Source: Geodermatophilaceae bacterium (lineage in GTDB: Bacteria; Actinomycetota; Actinomycetes; Mycobacteriales; Geodermatophilaceae). From it: DNA of 10,858 nucleotides. The stretch is from the NCBI GenBank assembly GCA_013696785.1, contig JACCXW010000195.1:1-10858 (forward strand), in the 5' to 3' direction. The translations under genes were made by a program, and so were the position numbers. The notes beneath the pieces were generated by a model that ran no database searches, was not told where the DNA came from, and saw only the letters and a program-made list of their open reading frames with translations. Shown piece by piece: positions 7,359-10,858 of this stretch. Position 1 is the stretch's first letter, and every line of letters starts with the position of its first letter.

Positions 7359-7763
7359 GTGGCCGCCCGCTGCGTCGTCGGCGCGGCCATCCTCGACGGT
7401 CATGGGCGGGTGCTGGCCGCGCAGCGCGCGAAACCACCGGACCTCGCCGGGCGGTGGGAGTTTCCGGGCGGAAAGTTGCGTCCCGGCGAGAGCGAACACG
7501 ACGGGCTCGTCCGCGAGTGCGCCGAGGAACTCGGCGTGACCGTGGCGCCACAACGGTTCGTCGGCGACGTGCCGATCCCCGGGAATCGGCGGCTGCGCGT
7601 CTGGACCGCACTGATCGTCCACGGTGAACCGACGCCGATCGAGCATCGGGAACTGCGCTGGGTCACCGCCGAGGAAATCGACGATCTCGACTGGCTGGAG
7701 CCCGACCGCCCGCTGCTGCCTGCGCTCAAACCCCTGCTCTCTGACGGCTACGGACAGGCATAG
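7359..7763 (+). CDS. MutT-type Nudix hydrolase, probable (deoxy)nucleoside triphosphate pyrophosphohydrolase
   Basis: This 134-residue protein is the usual size of MutT-like enzymes, which hydrolyse nucleotide triphosphates such as 8-oxo-dGTP to monophosphate and pyrophosphate. The Nudix box at residues 38-60 fits G-x5-E-x7-R-E-U-x-E-E-x-G-U completely: G38, E44, R52-E53, E56-E57 and G59, with E53, E56 and E57 the expected metal ligands. The preceding W-E-F-P-G-G (33-38) is typical of the MutT/CTP pyrophosphohydrolase branch. It is cytoplasmic and a single domain. The start is GTG at 7359, with no good ribosome binding site, but a -10-like TAGTCT at a distance that suits a leaderless transcript. 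Its last 16 bp overlap the 3' end of the convergent kinase gene. Family membership is certain; the nucleotide preference cannot be told from sequence. Confidence 0.92.
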   Translation: MAARCVVGAAILDGHGRVLAAQRAKPPDLAGRWEFPGGKLRPGESEHDGLVRECAEELGVTVAPQRFVGDVPIPGNRRLRVWTALIVHGEPTPIEHRELRWVTAEEIDDLDWLEPDRPLLPALKPLLSDGYGQA

Positions 7764-9100
7764 CCGATGTCCACAGGCGTGGCGGTCGACGCTTGCGGGG
7801 CAAGCACTTCCAGCGTGGCCGCGCCTCGCAGCGCTTCGCCGCCGGAGACGTCGAACTGAAGCGTTGCCGTCACCGGATCCTGACCCTCGCGTACGTCGAT
7901 GACGGTGCTGCTTGTCCGCTCGCCGTCCGGCTGCAGCCACCGCAGCCGGAGTTCTCCCGGCGCCCCGTTGGTGTCGATGAGTGCGGTGAACACATACCTG
8001 GCACTCGGGCAGCTGCCACCGACGGTGTCGACAGAGACAGTCGCGCCGACGATGGACAAGGTGTCGTCACCGCGCGTGGAGACGACGAACACGCCGGTAC
8101 CGACAAGGCCCAGTACGACGACAGCACCGAGCACGAGTGACGTACGCCGACGGCCGTGCGGTCGGGGGGCCGGGGGAGGGGACACCCGTGACGTCAGCCG
8201 GGGGGGCGCTACCCCGAGCACCGTGGAGGCGACTGGCTGCGCGGTACCGACCGGTGGTGGCGGCGGCGGCCAGGCCTCGGGCGGAACTGCCTCGAGGCGG
8301 TCGACGAGCGCCCGGGCGGTTAATCGCCGTGCCGGGTCCTTCTCCAAACCGGCGAGCAGTGCCGCGGCGGCAGCCGGCGGAAACCCGGGGAGTACCTGCT
8401 CCGGCGATGCGGGTGTGACGAAGCCGTGCTGCCCCAGCAGCGACAGTCCCTCGCCGAGGAACGGCAGTCGCCCCAGGAGCATCTCGTAGGCCATCACCGC
8501 GAAGGCGTAGTCGTCGGCGCGGCTGTCCGGTACATGCTCGGGTTGCATCGTCTCCGGGGCCATGTACGCCGGCGTACCGGTGAGCATGCCGTCCTGGGTC
8601 CGGAAGATCCCGGCGTCGGCGATCCGTGCGATGCCGAAGTCCCCGAGCTTGGCTCGCCCTCCGGACAGCAGGAACACGTTGGCCGGCTTGACGTCCCGGT
8701 GCACGATGCCGACTGCCGCGGCGGCATCGAGTGCGATGGCGACATCGTCGAGGATGCCAATGGCAACGGGGGCCGGGATGACGCGCCCGTCCAAAGCCTG
8801 TCGCAATGACTCGCCCGGCACGTACTCCATCAGCAGGACCGCGCTGCGCTCGGTGATGCGCAGGTCGTACACCGCGACCACCGCCGGGTGCGCGACGCGG
8901 GCGAGTGCCAGCGCCTCACGCCCGAATCGCGCCAACGCCTCCGGATCGCCGAGTACCCGGGCCGGGATGTGTTTGACCGCGACGAGCCGGCCGAGGATTC
9001 GGTGCCGGGCGAGAAGTACCTCGCCGAAACCGCCGCGGCCCAGCTCGCTGACTACCTCGTATTCCGGCAACCCTAGGTAGTCGAAGTCAGTCGTCGTCAT
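7748..9100 (-). CDS. PknB-type Ser/Thr protein kinase with one membrane span and small ectodomain
   Basis: The product has 450 residues. The cytoplasmic kinase domain (about 14-270) has a full catalytic set: glycine loop G21-R-G-G-F-G26, the ATP lysine K43 in VAVKH, HRDVKPAN (134-141), DFG (154-156), and APE (181-183) preceded by a Thr-containing activation loop (TGTPAYM, T174 and T176). A Pro-rich linker follows (273-316, including six prolines in a row), then a membrane span at about 321-341. The outer part (342-450) has only two cysteines, C364 and C449, which bracket a beta-rich, probably Ig-like fold and could form one disulfide. It lacks PASTA repeats. I infer a receptor-type kinase sensing an unknown envelope signal. 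The ATG at 9100 has GAGG 7 nt upstream. It is divergent from a second kinase and overlaps the Nudix gene tail to tail by 16 bp. Confidence 0.93.
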   Translation of the reverse strand: MTTTDFDYLGLPEYEVVSELGRGGFGEVLLARHRILGRLVAVKHIPARVLGDPEALARFGREALALARVAHPAVVAVYDLRITERSAVLLMEYVPGESLRQALDGRVIPAPVAIGILDDVAIALDAAAAVGIVHRDVKPANVFLLSGGRAKLGDFGIARIADAGIFRTQDGMLTGTPAYMAPETMQPEHVPDSRADDYAFAVMAYEMLLGRLPFLGEGLSLLGQHGFVTPASPEQVLPGFPPAAAAALLAGLEKDPARRLTARALVDRLEAVPPEAWPPPPPPVGTAQPVASTVLGVAPPRLTSRVSPPPAPRPHGRRRTSLVLGAVVVLGLVGTGVFVVSTRGDDTLSIVGATVSVDTVGGSCPSARYVFTALIDTNGAPGELRLRWLQPDGERTSSTVIDVREGQDPVTATLQFDVSGGEALRGAATLEVLAPQASTATPVDIGYACP

Positions 9101-9218
9101 CGTGCAGCCTCAGATCCTCAAGCGCATATGTGCGGAGTGTAGCCAAGAGTGCTCACTGACTGTAGTCTCCGCCACAGCCGATCAGGTGACATCCCTGGTC
9201 CGATCAAGAGCGGGTCTC
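9101..9218. promoter_or_regulatory. Divergent promoter region between two kinases
   Basis: This 118-bp gap must serve both kinase genes. TAGTCT (plus strand, 9163-9168) and TACACT (minus strand, 9141-9136) both fit TANNNT and flank the tandem palindromes at 9148-9167. An imperfect 12-bp palindrome centred on CATATG lies at 9122-9133. The 7-mer CCGATCA occurs at 9178-9184 and 9200-9206, 22 bp apart, about two helical turns. I find no convincing -35 elements. AGAG at 9207-9210 may serve as the ribosome binding site of the plus-strand kinase. Confidence 0.5.
9148..9167. promoter_or_regulatory. Two abutting 10-bp palindromes, candidate shared operator
   Basis: AGTG-CT-CACT (9148-9157) and GACT-GT-AGTC (9158-9167) are perfect 4+2+4 inverted repeats placed end to end. 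They lie between the two candidate -10 boxes of the divergent kinase genes, where a bound protein could control both. Arms of 4 bp can arise by chance; the tandem layout and position are what make them notable. Confidence 0.35.
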
Positions 9219-10858
9219 ATGGATTTTGCCGGGTTTGAGGTGCTTGGTCGGGTGGCTGAGGGTTCGACGGGGGTGGTGTGGCAGGCGCGGCAGGTGGCGC
9301 TGGGTCGGCTCGTGGCGATCAAGGAGTTGGCTCCGTCGTTGCTGGCGGCTCCGGGCTTCCTGGAGCGGTTCCGGGCTGAGGCGCGGGTCTTGGGTGGTCT
9401 CGATGATCCGCACGTCGTGCGGTTGTACGACTACGTGGAGGAGCCGCAGCGGGCCTATCTGGTTCAGGAGTGGGTCGACGGTGCGCCGCTGTCTGCGGTG
9501 CTGGATCGGCACGGTCGGCTGAGCGCCGAGCAGTCCCTCGGGGTGATCCGGGGTGGTCTGCTGGGGTTGGCGCACGCGCATCAGCGTGGGCTGGTGCACC
9601 GCGACGTCAGTATGGCCAACATTCTGCTCGACGCCGCAGGTGTGTCGAAGTTGGTCGACTTCGGGTTGGCGGCACCGTCGGGGTCCGCCGACGGCTTGGG
9701 CGGGTCGTCGGTGGGTACTCCGGCGTTCAGCAGTCCGGAGGCTGTTTTGGGGCAGCCGATGACGCCGCGCAGCGACGTGTATTCCGCGGCGGCGGTGTTG
9801 TTCGCGTTGTTGACCGCGCGGGCGCCGTACGTCGGTGATCTGCCGACGGTGTTGCAGGCGCACGTGACGGCGCCGACGCCGGCGTTGCCGGGTTTCGCGC
9901 CGCGCTTGACCAATCTGTTGTGGCGGGCGATGGCGAAGCGGCCTGAGGATCGCCCTGCTGATGCGGCGGCTTTTCTGGCGGAGTTGGAGGAGGCGGCGCG
10001 GGAGGCCTACGGAGCGGCGTGGCTGGGTCGGGCCTCGGTGGCCGGGTTGGCCACCGCCGGGGCGGTCGCCACCGGGTCTGTCGCGGCCTTCGGTGGCGCC
10101 GCCGCGCAGACCGCGGCGCAGGCTGTCAGCTACGGCGCCGCCACCACCCCGGCGATCCTCGCCGGCCAGCAGGTGCCCGCCGCAGCGGCGGTAGGCATCA
10201 GCAGACGCGTCCTCGGCCTCCCACGCGTCGCCCTGATGGTGGCCAGCACCGTGGTGGTAGCCGCCGTCGCGGTGACGGCCTTCGCCGTGACACGTGATTC
10301 CGGCGACCCGCAGACCGCCTCGGCCGAACGCAACCAGTCACCCTCAGCCGGGACCGACGGCGGCACGGCCGGAGAGACCGACGCCGCCACGACGAGCACC
10401 GGCGATCCGACGACGACCGCACCAACCACCACACCGCCTCCGGCCGTACCGGCCTTCCATGGCACCTACGACGTGGTGGTCACCGTCGCCAGCATCGAGG
10501 GCGTCGTGTACGACCCGCAGGCGATCGGAACTGTCACCAACCGCACGTGGGAGGCCACCGCCTCGTGTACGTCCGGTCCGTGCGACACGAGTGTGTCCTC
10601 CAGCAGCGGTCTGACGTTTGAATTCGTCTACTCCGGCGGCGGATGGACCTGGCAGGCGCCGAGCACCGTCCAGTGCGTGGATCTGGCAACCGGCGTACCG
10701 AACGGGCAGGAGGTCTCGTCGACCGTGGTCACGATTCTCACCCCGACCGCGCCGATCGACCCGACCGGCACCACGCCGATCGCAGGTTTCACAGGCACGA
10801 CCGTGGAGACCGTGCCCGCCCCCAGCTGCGGCGAGGGCGCGCTCGTCTACACCAGCAC
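9219..10858 (+). CDS. Atypical receptor-like Ser/Thr protein kinase (3' end missing)
   Basis: The frame is open from ATG 9219 to the right edge (546 codons), so the C-terminus is missing. The kinase domain (about 1-258) has the ATP lysine K35 (VAIKE), a catalytic loop H127-R-D-V-S-M-A-N134, DFG (147-149) and S-P-E (172-174). Two motifs depart from family consensus: the first glycine of the glycine loop is Ala (AEGSTGVV), and the usual Lys-Pro after HRD-V is Ser-Met. The catalytic Asp129, Asn134 and Asp147 are kept, so activity remains possible. An Ala/Gly-rich, mildly hydrophobic stretch (about 268-328) precedes a clear membrane span (337-357). A Thr/Pro/Gly-rich linker (360-405) and a Trp/Cys-containing outer domain follow, unknown to me. 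Codon usage changes sharply near codon 277. It is divergent from the first kinase. Confidence 0.9.
   Translation, partial: MDFAGFEVLGRVAEGSTGVVWQARQVALGRLVAIKELAPSLLAAPGFLERFRAEARVLGGLDDPHVVRLYDYVEEPQRAYLVQEWVDGAPLSAVLDRHGRLSAEQSLGVIRGGLLGLAHAHQRGLVHRDVSMANILLDAAGVSKLVDFGLAAPSGSADGLGGSSVGTPAFSSPEAVLGQPMTPRSDVYSAAAVLFALLTARAPYVGDLPTVLQAHVTAPTPALPGFAPRLTNLLWRAMAKRPEDRPADAAAFLAELEEAAREAYGAAWLGRASVAGLATAGAVATGSVAAFGGAAAQTAAQAVSYGAATTPAILAGQQVPAAAAVGISRRVLGLPRVALMVASTVVVAAVAVTAFAVTRDSGDPQTASAERNQSPSAGTDGGTAGETDAATTSTGDPTTTAPTTTPPPAVPAFHGTYDVVVTVASIEGVVYDPQAIGTVTNRTWEATASCTSGPCDTSVSSSSGLTFEFVYSGGGWTWQAPSTVQCVDLATGVPNGQEVSSTVVTILTPTAPIDPTGTTPIAGFTGTTVETVPAPSCGEGALVYTS

Noticed and set aside
1..10858. 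CRISPR array, tRNA or rRNA genes, insertion sequence or prophage
   Set aside because: I found no regularly spaced repeats, no cloverleaf-like segment, no terminal inverted repeats and no transposase or integrase motif on either strand.

Overview
The window is GC-rich, dense with genes and poor in intergenic space. It carries several actinobacterial hallmarks: PknB-type Ser/Thr kinases with one membrane span and an extracytoplasmic tail, a two-gene 10-methyl fatty acid (tuberculostearate-type) locus, and GTG/TTG starts. I read it as chromosomal DNA of a high-GC actinomycete; I cannot name the genus. I see no phage, insertion sequence, CRISPR or RNA gene.

Left third: a secreted, Thr/Gly/Val-rich repeat protein (minus strand, 1-1529, cut by the left edge) is transcribed away from a DUF1800-DUF1501 pair (plus strand, 1732-4559). 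The 202-bp gap between them is unusually AT-rich for this window and holds repeated GTAGC/GCTAC elements. The two DUF genes overlap by 4 bp (ATGA). Only the DUF1501 protein carries a visible Tat signal, so the pair may be exported together.

Middle: a minus-strand operon of a FAD-dependent reductase (7202-5823) and a SAM-dependent cyclopropane-synthase-family methyltransferase (5810-4572) matches the tmsA-tmsB pair that makes 10-methyl branched fatty acids. TmsB would add a methylene to oleoyl phospholipid and TmsA would reduce it. The operon ends 12 bp from the convergent end of DUF1501. Divergent from it is a small MutT-type Nudix hydrolase (7359-7763). Its start codon is immediately preceded by a perfect 20-bp hyphenated palindrome overlapping a TAGTCT -10-like box, which suggests a repressible leaderless promoter.

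Right third: two receptor-like Ser/Thr kinases are transcribed divergently from a 118-bp region holding two abutting 10-bp palindromes. The minus-strand kinase (9100-7748) has a conventional catalytic core, and its 3' end overlaps that of the Nudix gene by 16 bp. The plus-strand kinase (9219 to the right edge) has an altered glycine loop and catalytic loop, an unusual Ala/Gly-rich stretch before its membrane span, and a sharp change of codon usage between its kinase part and its remainder.

The common thread is the cell envelope: secreted proteins, membrane lipid modification, and membrane signalling. That the units act together is not shown by the sequence.
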